From Paguma larvata (Eukaryota; Chordata; Mammalia; Carnivora; Viverridae): a stretch of DNA of 64,000 nucleotides. The translations under genes and the position numbers were made by a program. The notes beneath the pieces are model-generated. The model saw nothing but the letters and a program-made list of their open reading frames with translations, was not told the DNA's origin and ran no database searches. How positions within the stretch are numbered: the stretch's first letter is position 1; each line of letters starts with the position of its first letter. Below are positions 24,016 to 35,130 of the stretch, in pieces. The stretch spans positions 68,772,500-68,836,499 of the forward strand of contig CM057827.1 of assembly GCA_030068075.1 (NCBI GenBank), written 5' to 3'.

Positions 24016-24063
<48 letters not shown>
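24013..24063. repeat. (CTAT)n tetranucleotide microsatellite
   Basis: About 12 uninterrupted CTAT units inside the endonuclease coding part of the old L1. The purity suggests a length-polymorphic locus. Confidence 0.97.
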
Positions 24064-25171
24064 GATATATCCATCCAAAACCAGCAGAATACACATTCTT
24101 TTCAAGTGTGCATTCTCCAGGACAGATCACATGTTAGGCCACAAAACAAATGTCAATAAACTCAAAAAGAATGAAATTATATCTACCATCTTTTCCAACC
24201 ACAATAGCATAAAATTAGAATTACAAGAAAAGAAAAAACTGGAAAAAACACAAACATGTGGAGGCTAAAAAATCTACTACTGAACAACCAATGAGTCAAT
24301 GAACAAGTCAAAGAGGAAATCAAAAAATATGTGGATATGAACGAAAATGGAAATACATCAGCCCAAAATTTGGGGGAAGTAGAAAAAGCAATTTGAAGAG
24401 GGAAGTTTAGACTGATGTAGGCCTATATCAAGAAACAAGAAAAATCCCAAATCAACAGTTTAACCTTTTACCTAAAGGGAATAGAAAAAGAAGAAACAAA
24501 GCCCAAAGTTAGTAGGAGAAAGAAAACAATAAGGATTATAGCAGACATAGAGACTAAAAATAGAAAAGAAAAATGAAACAAAAAACTGGTTTTTTGAAAA
24601 CATAAAGTTGATAAACTTTTAGCTAGACTCATCAAGAAAAAAAGAGGACTTTACAAAATCATAGATGAAAGAGAGAAAATAACAACTGCCACCACAAAAA
24701 TACAAAGGGATTATAAGTGACCACTAGGAAAAATCATGTGCCAATAAATTGGACAATCTAGAGCAAACAGATCAGTTTCTAGAAACAAAATAATACAAAA
24801 CCAAATAAGGAAGAAATAGAAAATTCGAATAGACTAATTATTAGTAGTGAAATTGAATTAGTAATCAAAAACTCCCAACAAACAAAAGTCCAGAACCAGA
24901 GGGCTTCACAGGTGAATTCTATCAAACATTTTAAAAAGAATTAATACCTATTCTCCTCAAACTATTCCAAATAATAGAAGAGGAACAGAAAACTTCCAAA
25001 TTCATTCTACCAGGCATTAGCTTGATCCCAAAATGAGACAAAAGCACTTCAAAAAAGAGAGAGAAAGAAAGAAAATTAAAGGCCAATATCCCTGATAAAC
25101 ATCAATGCAAAAATCCTCAACAAAATATTAGCAAACTGAATTCAATAATACATTAAAAGAATTACTTACCA

Positions 25172-25370
25172 GGAGTACCTGGGTGGCTCAGTCAGTTAAG
25201 CATCTGACTCCTGATTTTAGCCAAGGTCATGATCTCAGTTTATGAGTTCAAGCCCTACACCAGCCTCTGTGCTTACAGCATGGAGCCTGCTTGCAATTCT
25301 CTGTCTTCCTCTCTCTGCCCCTCCCCTACTCATACTCTCTCTCTCAAAAATAAATAATAACCATTTAAAA
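25172..25370 (+). mobile_element. Feliform SINE in L1 ORF2
   Basis: The head is GGAGTACCTGGGTGGCTCAG and the body is CT-rich. Diverged 13-bp duplications lie at 25157-25169 (AAGAATTACTTAC) and 25371-25383 (AATAATTAATTAC). Confidence 0.95.
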
Positions 25371-27775
25371 AATAATTAATTACAATGAACAAGTTGAATC
25401 CCAGGGATGCAAGTATGGTTCAGTATTTGCAAAATCAATGTGATATGTCACTTTAGCAAAAGAAAAGATGAAAACACTATGATTATCCCAACAGATGCAG
25501 AAAAAGCTTTTGACATTAATGCAACACGAATAATAAAAACTCTCAACAAATTGATTTGTAGTATATGCTGTACAGTCACTGCTTCATCATTCTCAATGAT
25601 GAAAACCTAAAAGGTTTTCCTCTAAGATCAGAACAAGACAAGGATGTCCACTCTCACCACTTTTCTACAACATCCTACTGGAAGTTCTGGGTGCACCAAT
25701 CATACAAGAAAAAGCATCTAAATTGGTATGCAAGAAGAAAAACTGTCACTATTTGCAGATGACATCATACTATATATAAAAATCTTAAATACTCCACCAA
25801 AACCCCTTTGGAATAAATGAATTCAGTAATGTTTCAAGATGCAAAATTAATATACAGAAATCTACTGCATTTCCATACACAATAACGAAGTAGCAGAAAA
25901 AGAAATTAAGAAAGCAATCCCATTTTTAGTTGCAGCAACAAAAATAATTACAAATTTAACCAAGATGTGAAAGACCTATAGTCTGAAAATTATACATTAC
26001 TGATAAAAGAAACTGAAGATGATACTAACAAATGAAATGATATACCATGCTCATGGATTGGAAAAACTAATCTTGTTGTAATTTCCATTCTATCCAAAGC
26101 AGTCTACATATCCAATACAATCCTTATCAAAGTACCAATAGCATTTTTCACAGAACTAGGTAAAATAATCTTAAAGTTTCTATGAAAACACAAAGGTCCC
26201 GAAGAATCAAAGCAATCCTAAAAAAGAACACCTGGATGTATCACACTCCCAGATTTCAAGATATACTACAAAGCTAAAGTAAACCAAACAGTATGGTACT
26301 GGCACAATAATAGACACACAGATCAATGAAACAGGATAGCAAGCCAAGAAATAAACACACACCCTTATGTGTCAGTTACTCTACAATAGAGGAGGCAAGA
26401 ATGTACAATGGGGAAAAGACAGTCTCTTCAATGAATAGCATTGGGAAATAGGTAAGTTAACACACATAAGAATGAAACTGGACCACTTTCCTATACCATA
26501 TACAAAAATGAACTTAAAATAAGTTGAAGACTTAAAAGTAAAACCTGAAACCATAAAATTCCTGAAAGAAAACAGATACAAACAGTAATCTCTTGGATAC
26601 TGGCATTAGCAACATGTGTATGGATAGGTCTTCTCAGGCAAGAGAAACAAAAGCAAAAACACAAACAACAAAAGGCCTACACCAAATTAAAAATCTTTTG
26701 CACGGCAAAAGAAACCATCAGCCATACAAAAAGGAAACATACCGAATGTGAGAAGATATTTGAAAATGATAAATCCAGTAAGGATTGAATATCCAAAATA
26801 TGTTAAAAATTTATACAACTGAACACTGGGGAAAAAGAATCCAACTAAAAACTGGGCAGAAGACCTGGATAGATATTTTTTCAAAGAAGACATAACAGAT
26901 GACCAACAGACATAGGAAAAGATGCTAAAAATCACTAATCATTAGGAAAATGCAAATCAAAACCACGATGAGTTATCATCTTATACCTGCAGAATGGCTA
27001 GTATCAAAAAGGCAAGAAATAACACATGCTTCTGAGGTTGTGGAAAAAAAGGAACTTTTATGCACTGTTAATGGGAATGTAAATTTGTGCAGCCACTGTG
27101 GAAAACAGTATAGGGTGCCTCTAAAAATTAAAAATTGAAGTACCATATAATCCACTAATTCCACTCCTGGGCATTTACCTAAAAAAAGCAAAAACACTAA
27201 TTTATACAGATATATGTACCTTATGTTCATCGCAGCATTGTTTCCAATGGCCAAGACATAGAGACAACCTAAATGCCCATTGATAGATGAATGGATGCAA
27301 TGGAATATTACTCAGCCATTAAAAGAATGAAATCTTGCTATTTGTGACGACATAGATTGACTAAGTGAAATAAATCAGATGAGGAAAGGCAAATACCACA
27401 TGATTTCATCTATATGTGTAATCTGAAAAAATAAATAGAAATGTGCTTATATATTCAGAGAAGAAATTGACAGTTGCCAGAGGAAAGGGGATTAGGGGAA
27501 GGGGCAAAATAAGTAAAGGTGATTAAGAGGTATAAACTTCCAGTTATAAAATAAATAAGAAAGAGAGGTGAAAAGTCCAACATAGGGAATACAGTCAATA
27601 GAGTTATAATCACGTTGTGTGTTAACAGATGGTGACTATAATTATTCATGTGCACTGAGTAATGTATAGAATTGTCAAACCTCTATGATGTATACCTGAA
27701 ACTAATATAACACTGTATGTCAACTGTACTTCCATAATTAAAATAAAAGTAATAAAAATACTTAGAGTTATTTTA

Positions 27776-27927
27776 AAAAAGAACGTGATCTTTGTGATCT
27801 CACATTTTAAACTTTAGTAATGAGAGACGTTAAACGACTAGAAATTGAATAGTCTGTATGCATCACAAACTGATGAATAAGTGATAAATATTGTAATGAT
27901 TAAAACAGTTTTCCAAAAAAAAAAATT
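27776..27927 (+). other. Candidate L1 3' transduced segment with its own poly(A)
   Basis: About 140 bp of sequence that is neither L1 nor L1ME lies between the L1 3' end and the resumed L1ME. It has an ATTAAA signal at 27899-27904, followed about 11 bp later by a pure A run at about 27915-27925. Next comes CTCACAGAATGGTAC, matching the left target site CTCACCAGAACCTGGT. Confidence 0.55.
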
Positions 27928-29004
27928 CCTCACAGAATGGTACATTTTTTAGTAGGGCCATGGCTGCATTAATATACCATAATCATCCAAAGTCCATAAT
28001 TCATCTTAGGTTCACTCTTGGTGTTATGCATTCTATGGGTTTGGACAAATGACATATATCCATAATCGTAATATCATAAAGAGTATTTTCAGTGTCCTAA
28101 AATATCCTCTATGGTCTGCCTATTCATCTCTCCCTCCTCTCACCCCTGGCCACCACCGATCTTTTTGTCTCCTTGTTTGGCCTTTTGCAAAATGTCATAA
28201 CGTTGAAATCATAAAGTCTGCAGCCTTCTTAGACTGACTTCTTTTACATAGCAAAAGGCATGTAAGGTTCTCCCATATCTTTTCATGGCTTAATATTTCA
28301 TTTCCTTTTGGTACTGAATAATATTCCATTGTATGGATGTACCATGGTTTACCCATTAACCTACAGAAGGACATCATGGTGGCTTCCATGTTTTGGCATT
28401 TATTTGTAAAGCTGTTAGAAACATCTGTCTACTTTTATTTTTGTGTGGACATAAGTTTTCAACTCCTTTGAAGAAATGCCAGGGAAAGCAATGGCTAGAG
28501 TATTTGGCAACAGTGTGTTTAGTTTAGTAGGAAACTGCCAAACGGTCTTCCAAAGTTATCTGTGCCATTCTGCATTCCCATCAGCAATGTTTGAGAATTT
28601 CTTTTGTTGCTTATCCTTGTCAGCATTTGGTATTATCAGTGTTCCAGAAACTGGCCATTTTTGTTGGTCTGTAGTGCTATCTCACTGTTGTTTTAATTTG
28701 CACTTCCTTGATGATATATGATGTGGAGCATCTTTTCATATAGTTATCTGCCATCTGCACATATTCTTTGGTGAAGTTTCTCAGATTTTGGACCATTTTT
28801 TAATTGGGTTCTTTATTTTCTTATTGTTGAGTTTTATGAGTTATTTATATACTTTGAATAACAGTCCTTTATCAGATGTGTCTTTTACAAATATTTTCTC
28901 CCAGACTATGACTTGTCTTCTAATTCTTTTAATACTGTCTTTAACAGAAGAGATTTTAATTTTAATGAAGTCTAGCTTATCAATTATTTCTTTTGTAGAT
29001 CATG
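27928..29004 (-). mobile_element. Antisense L1ME, right part
   Basis: This continues the element broken at 22095. Landmarks are GGTTCACTCTTGGTGTTATG near 28010, ATTCTATGGGTTTGGACAAA near 28031, TAATATTCCATTGTATGGAT near 28320, and TTTATCAGATGTGTCTTTTA near 28869. Reading is antisense through the 3' UTR into the end of ORF2. Open frames here are short and meaningless. Confidence 0.85.
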
Positions 29005-29660
29005 TCTACACCAGTGTTTTTTAAATTACAGATGTTTTACACTAGTGGATATTGAAATCATTTATTAAATCACAGTAAGAATTTCTAAAAAGAAAAACAT
29101 TAGATATATCAAATAATTTCTTATAAAAATGACAAGCACTATCCTGGAAAATTTGTTTTTATTATATATAGATATAGATATGTACATATACACACACACC
29201 TACCAAAGAGAGGTGTGATGAGGTATGGAAAATATACTGTGTGCTATAGGTTGCAGGTGAAATATTTGAAAATATATCTCAGCATTCACAGGCAAAACAT
29301 AGTTGTTTACTCACTGCAAGGCGTAATATGGTACTTGGCACCCGATCTACCCACCAAGGTGGTAGGCAGGTGCTTGTAGGCAGACACAACTTCTAAGTGG
29401 GAAAGTTTGGCATTTTTCTAGTATAGTTTTTGAGTACCCATTCATATACATCCATCCATGACCACTGGAACTGCTATATTGTCCACTAATTGGGCTCTGA
29501 AAGAATCTTACTTCCCATAGCAGTTTAATAACTATGGTCTCCATTAGTATATGATCTTGGTTTCCTTTTAGACTCTGACTTTGTAACTAAATGTCACGTA
29601 TTTTGTATGATCCCCTTGGATCTGACAACCTGCATTTCTATTGCTTGTTGTAATAGAAAG
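29005..29660. mobile_element. Unassigned insertion splitting the L1ME
   Basis: L1ME similarity stops near 29004 and returns near 29665 (TGACCCATTTTGGGTTG), so this block is probably an inserted element. Its start (ACCAGTGTTTTTTAAATTAC) recalls ancient non-autonomous DNA transposons. A 30-nt stretch at 29429-29458 has a perfect inverted match at 30376-30405. Confidence 0.4.
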
Positions 29661-29664
29661 TTGG

Positions 29665-29720
29665 CTTTACATGTTTTTGACCCATTTTGGGTTGATTAAT
29701 TACAACATGGCCATTTCCTC
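29665..29720 (-). mobile_element. Antisense L1ME, last fragment
   Basis: TTTACATGTTTTTGACCC continues the L1ME antisense ORF2 region ('acatttaggtctatgatcc' in the consensus as I recall it). Confidence 0.5.
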
Positions 29721-29757
29721 AGCTTTGACCCAAGTCTCTTAAGAATTCAATACCATC

Positions 29758-29969
29758 GGGGTGCCTGGATGGCTCAGTTGGTTAAGTGTCTGACTTCAGT
29801 TCAGGTCATGATCCCATGGTTGGTGAGTTTGAACCCTGCATCAGGCTTTGTGCTGACAGCTTGGAGCCAGGAGCCTGCTTCAAATTCTGTGTCTCCCTCT
29901 CTGTCTGCTCTTCCCCAGCTCATACTCTGTCTCTCTGTCTCTCAAAAATAAACATTAAAAAAATTAATG
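29758..29969 (+). mobile_element. Feliform SINE
   Basis: The head is GGGGTGCCTGGATGGCTCAG and the tail ends ATTAAAAAAATTAATG. Duplications ATTCAATACCATC (29745-29757) and ATTCAATATCCATC (29970-29983) differ by one inserted base. Confidence 0.97.
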
Positions 29970-29983
29970 ATTCAATATCCATC

Positions 29984-31349
29984 AATGTCCTCCCATTGAC
30001 CCATATGTACTATATAGTTAGGAAAAATTTTATCCTCACCAGCTGTTGACAATTGCTGCTCTACAGAGTTGCTCTCTCATACGGAGATACTAAGCATGAT
30101 TTTCTAGGATTATGGTCAACTTCATTTATACTTTGGGCAAGTAAAATGAGGTTAAATATGAAATAACACAATATTCCTGATAATATATATTAGAAAACTA
30201 TAATTCATCACCTAGAAGAGAATAAAAAAGGCAAAGCAAGGCAGGTAAAGTGCATGTGTGTTGGTAAAGTGAGAGAAGAGATAGAACAGGTTGGCTTCTG
30301 GAACCTAATCAGAAAAGGACCAGAGCAGAATTTTAGTACTGTGAGTTGAACCACACTGCCATGTGATGGTATCAGTGGATGGATGTATATGAATGGGTAC
30401 TCAAATAATAATAAGCATGCCTCCATACCAGAGATTAATAAACACTACATTAGAACTCCCTACCACGGCCTGTCTCTGCCTAAATTACCCCAGTTTACAC
30501 CAACAACAGACACTGATGTAGATCAGAGATTATTCAATTAAAAGACTCAATTATGTTAGAATTGAGCTGGGCAGAGTGGTGATAGTAGGTAGAAAGCATG
30601 GACCAGGTGGAACAAGTCAGGGACCAGTCACATAGAGAGAAGACACTTCTGAAAAGAGGCTGGGTAGGTGGAATAAAATTTAGTGTTGCCTCAAAGCTGA
30701 GAGGTAAAGAAGACAGGAGGGACCGTGCTCAGACTCTAATTGTTCTAGGACCAGAAGTGCTTATGAACAACATGCTGGGTCCAATATCACCTTGTTTTAA
30801 CATCTTGAGCTGACAACTTATCACCTTATCAGGCCACTAATCATGTAATGAATGCAAAAGGAAGTTGGAAACTGAACTAATTAATAAGTCAAAGACCAAT
30901 AAAGATAAGAGCAATCCTGTGCAAACTGGAGGCTGATAAGAGAAGAAAAAGCAGATGCTGACATCTTACGCTATTCCACTCTTAGAATTGTGGGTTCCCA
31001 GGGAGCCCCTACACTATTGTTAGAAATATTCAGATCCATACACATTCCAGGCATTTTCAAGTGAAGAGATAATATGCTTGCATACATTTGTGTTCACTAT
31101 TCTTTTCAGATGTCTGCGGGTACTATAAGATCAAATACAAATTAATTTAAAAGATATAAAAGAAGTTTATTGCCATTAGCTCTTTTTTCAGTACTTGCAA
31201 ATACTGAAATATACCTACTACCAGATATCAGAAAATGTTCGATGTTAGAAAATATTCCCCATAGTTACGTAGCTGAAAACTAATGCTTTAAAAGAAAAAA
31301 CAGAGGCAATATCATCCCAAAGAGAAAACAACTAGAATTAGGGGGAGTA
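29984..31349. other. No recognised gene or repeat
   Basis: Unique-looking sequence apart from the 30-nt inverted match at 30376-30405. The open frame at 30598-30813 lacks any recognisable domain, and I do not support it as a gene. Confidence 0.5.
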
Positions 31350-31578
31350 GAGTGAAGGCAGTGTCGTGAAGTTGAGAGAACTCAGACCCTGTCATCAGAT
31401 CCCTTCTGCACCATTTCCTAGCTCTGGGATCTTGGGCAAATTATGTCTCTTTCTATGGCTATTTCATCAGTGTTACAACAGTTACAGTATTATCCAAATA
31501 AAGAGTGTTGTTGCAAGGATTAATGACAATGTATGCAAAGAATCTGGCACATAACAGCTACTCAATAAATTGTAATCA
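31350..31578 (+). mobile_element. MIR SINE
   Basis: The core TAGCTCTGGGATCTTGGGCA near 31420 matches the MIR core (TAGCTGTGTGACCTTGGGCA in consensus). The 3' end TCTGGCACATAACAGCTAC near 31542, then TCAATAAATTG, matches the L2-shared tail. It is an ancient mammal-wide element. The overlapping frame at 31366-31554 is spurious. Confidence 0.85.
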
Positions 31579-32539
31579 TTTATAGCCACTTCAAAAGAGA
31601 ACGTAATTGATTCCGAGAAACAAATGAGATTCAAAATAAAGGAAATGAAAAAATGCTAAAAATTTGATCAGAGGATTGTAAATACTAGGATGTAAAGTAC
31701 AGAAAGATAATTTTATTCTTGGATCTGCCACAGAAGAGGTGAACATAAATTACACTTAACCTGGTGATTCCAGTTGGTTCTTCAGTAAAATAAAGTAGCT
31801 GGACTCAGTTTCAGGTCCTATGATTTTCCTTAAGTTACTGTTAGGGAGAATAAGAAGATCTATCCCAGGTACAAGCATTAGTTGAACTACTGAGTGATTG
31901 CTGCACACTTACTGCAGCTGTGTGACCTCTGCTCCTCCTCACCACCCTCCCACCCAGGGCTTCAAAGAACCTAGAAGTAAGGACCAAGCCTAAGGCAAGT
32001 CTGGTTGCCACCATATAAAGCTCCAAGACCTCTCTCCAATTTGGGTATGTGGATTCGGAATGGATTTCCCAGCCATTATTGGTGATTAGTTCCCCATGTT
32101 ATAATAAAACTCATGATTCCCAAGTACTGTGCAACCTAAATACTACATTGCACCACAATACAATTAAATAATTGCCTCACAATCACAACCCCCATTGATT
32201 CCCAGTGTCTGCTTGCTTCCTCCCCTCCGTGTCCTCTTTCCTTCCACACCCACTTCTTTTTACTTCACAGTACATGTAATTCTTACTAATAGCTATAAAA
32301 ACAATGCTGTGCAACTGTACCACAACAATATTGTAAAAGTATTCTATGACTTGTGTAAACCCGACCTATTGACTTTTATCAGGTTCCCAATACCAGAAAA
32401 AAAAAGAAAATACCAATTTACATATATTTTTATGTATTCATGATTTTATTTCTATAGGACCGAGTCTTATTGTATAGTATTTCTAGTCAGAAGATAGGTT
32501 TTTAATTTTAATAACTGCTGCCTGGCTGATTTTTACAAT
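31579..32539. other. No recognised feature
   Basis: No repeat family or exon could be supported. A proline-rich stretch near 31935-31960 and an A-rich tract near 32397-32410 are the only local oddities. Confidence 0.5.
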
Positions 32540-33215
32540 AGCCTGCAAAAATGTATATTTCCACCATTAATATCTGAAAATGTTTTTTTCAATGATGTCT
32601 ACCAGCAGGTGTTATATTCCTTTTGTAATTTTCACCAGTGAGATGAGTGTGAAGTACATTTTTCAATATTACTTTACTGTGATTTTTCTAGAAATTTGGT
32701 TTGGGCAGGGGGATGGCTCAGCTTATTTTCATAGATGTACTTTGCTCTTTTCTAAAATGCCTGTTTAGAACTTATGCTTATTTTCCTATTGGATGTTTAT
32801 TGTCAATTTTAAGAACTTTTTTTCTATGTGATATTCATCATAAACTATGCATATTGCCATATACTTTGAAAATATGTTCCCAAAATGCTTACCTACTGAT
32901 TTTGCTTTCAAAATTTTATAGAGTCACATATGGCTATAAATTCTCTTAAAGGTACATTTAACTTCTTATTTTACAGGTCCTACCTCAAGTTCCCTAAATT
33001 TCTTGAGATATTATAATCTTGATTCTTTAACATTTGAATTGTATGTTCCTAAAATTGCTTTGAATATAGTGTGAAATACAAAACCGAATGCATTTCTTTT
33101 TAGATGGTTAACCATTTGGGCCAGAACCATTTATACATTGAAGCAATATATTCCTACCAAATTGATTTTCCAACTTTGCAATATATTACATTTGCAGGAT
33201 TACTGGAAGGCTAAG
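32540..33215 (-). mobile_element. Ancient antisense L1 (ORF2), left part
   Basis: The antisense ORF2 landmarks are diverged but in order: TTTCACCAGTGAGATGAGTG near 32630, TTTTCCTATTGGATGTTTAT near 32780, and TGGTTAACCATTTGGGCCAG followed by AACCATTTATACATTGA near 33103-33141. The age is similar to L1M5/L1ME4 copies. Confidence 0.6.
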
Positions 33216-33229
33216 GTAATAACCTACTG

Positions 33230-33668
33230 TTCTTACTATCGTCACTGGAGGCGGTTTGTTGTATTCAGTTCTCTGTTCTCTCTTGCCATGTGACCCTGTA
33301 GTGCACAGGAGTGAGTAGTACATTTCCCACACCTCATTGATATTGGGCCTGGCCATGTGCCTTGTCTTGGTTAATAGAAGAAGGACAGAAGTGACAGTGT
33401 GCTAGTTTCAAGCCAAGATCTTTGTCCTTCTATGAATCACCATGAGAAGAACGTGTCCCACACACTCTAAGAAGAATATGAAAACATATGGGAACAGACC
33501 TGAAACCAACTTGAAACCTGAATTCAAGACTAGTCAACACAAAGCATGAAGTAAAGACACCCCAGTCAACCCACAGACACTTGAGAATAAATTCTTGTTG
33601 TTGTAAGGCACTGAGTGCTAGGTTGTTATATATCATCATGGCAACAAAATATGAATGGTACAGCATGA
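33230..33668 (+). mobile_element. MLT1-like LTR (MaLR), solo
   Basis: GGCCTGGCCATGTGCCTTG near 33348 and a 3' end reading GAATAAATTCTTGTTGTTGT then AAGGCACTGAG near 33586-33615 match the MLT1 LTR 3' half, whose consensus has TTGTTGTTTTAAGCCACT. There is no internal retroviral sequence next to it. It interrupts the antisense L1. Confidence 0.65.
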
Positions 33669-33837
33669 CTACAGTATGACTTAATATGTAGCAGGGGAAT
33701 CTGTACCTATTTATTTTTATGCATGCTTAGCTATACTCGGATATATATTCTTTCATAAAAACTTTCATATAAAATTTCATAAACTTCATCACAAATAATC
33801 CAAAGTTTAAAAAAAAGAAAACCCATAAATTTGAGTT

Positions 33838-34190
33838 GCTATTTGTAATTTTATCCCATATCTTTTTATTTTATTCAGATCTTTTTTTCATGTTCTGTAA
33901 TGTAACTTTATAGTTTTCTTGGGGCCCTTTATCAAATAGTTTGCCTCTATTAGAAATGGATTATTTTCTCAATTGTATTTCTAGCTTGTTACTGCCTATA
34001 AAGATGAAACTAATAATTTTTGCCTACAAACCTTATTTCTAGTTACCTAATCAAATTTCCGTATTAAACCTACTAGTTTTCTTTACCAGAGTACTGGATT
34101 TTTAAGGTACCCAGTCGTGTCAGTAGAATAAAACATAATTGCATCTCTTTTTATTATAGGAGTTAAATTTACTTTCACTTTATTGTCTTA
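33838..34190 (-). mobile_element. Ancient antisense L1 (ORF2), right part
   Basis: TGTAATGTAACTTTATAGTT near 33897 and the following T-rich, diverged stretch continue the antisense ORF2 of the element at 32540-33215. Confidence 0.5.
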
Positions 34191-34959
34191 TTGTGGTCAA
34201 TGTAATGCAAAGTCTTGGTAAACAACATTATAGAAGGCAACATAATCCCAACATGGATGAGGAGCTAAAGATATAAATAGGAATATAAATACACTGTTAT
34301 ATTAGAACTGAATTTAGGATTTAGCAATGCTAAACTATGTATCATAATAGACTACAAAAAAACAAACAAAACTTAAAAAAAGGTATTTCATGGTTCATCA
34401 CCAAGTGCTCTACCAGGGGAGTCCTATTACTTACAAAATATCCATGTGAATCAAGCTGCTTTGTTTCTCTACCACTTTGATTTTAATCCTGATACTACTT
34501 TCATTCGAAGCAACCCTGTTCTTTGGGGCAGGGAAAAAAATCAAGATGGGCCTGGAAAATGCTGCAGGAAAAAAAAAAAGATGCTTTTAGGTAGTGCTGA
34601 AGACACAAAGGCGCATCTAAAGGGGTTTCCGGTGGTCAGTTGTAATAATAAGCATCAAAAGGAAAATAAAAATTTTAGTTGACCGGAATAGGTTGTGTTT
34701 GGAAAACTCCATCCATCTATAATGATACTCAAGAAGAAAAAGGAAATATAAATGTAAAATTAATTGATGAATTTATATAGTTTTAATAAGAGAAGAGTAT
34801 TGATTTGGGCAGGTCTTCTGTTTAATCTAAATATATATTTATTTGTAGATAATACATACACATTTTCTTTACCAGTCTAAGTACAGTGGATAACAAAAAC
34901 TGGAAATAGATTGAATATCAGAGAATTTGGCCCTAAAAAGCGGCAAGGGGCATTATATA
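34191..34959. other. No recognised feature
   Basis: No repeat could be assigned. The open frame at 34446-34682 ends in a lysine-rich stretch made by an A-rich tract at 34568-34580, and I do not support it as a gene. Confidence 0.5.
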
Positions 34960-35130
34960 TATAGGCATACCTCAGAGACATTGTGGGTTTGGTTCTAAAC
35001 CACTGAAATAAAGTGAGTTGAATGATTCTTTTGTTTCCTAGTGCATATAAAAGTTATGTGTGTACTGTACTGTATTGTGTGCAGTAGCATTACCTCTAAA
35101 CACAAGTACATGCCTTCATTAAAAAAAATG

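Larger units (their letters stand above)
22096..27775 (+). mobile_element. Old L1, nearly complete, inserted in L1ME
   Basis: This reads from the 5' UTR (CATAGCTGACCTACCCAG near 22167) through ORF1, linker, ORF2 and 3' UTR to TAAAATAAAAGTAATAAAA at about 27770. In ORF2 the catalytic FADD codons are still present at 25749-25766, unlike the other old L1s here, but the surrounding frames are broken. The ORF2 start is damaged by a small deletion near 23510. A tetranucleotide repeat (24015) and a SINE (25172) interrupt it. A candidate 3' transduced segment follows. Confidence 0.82.

Noticed and set aside
33230..33668. Part of a complete endogenous retrovirus
   Set aside because: No gag, pol or env-like coding sequence flanks any of the LTR-like blocks. 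They appear to be solo LTRs.
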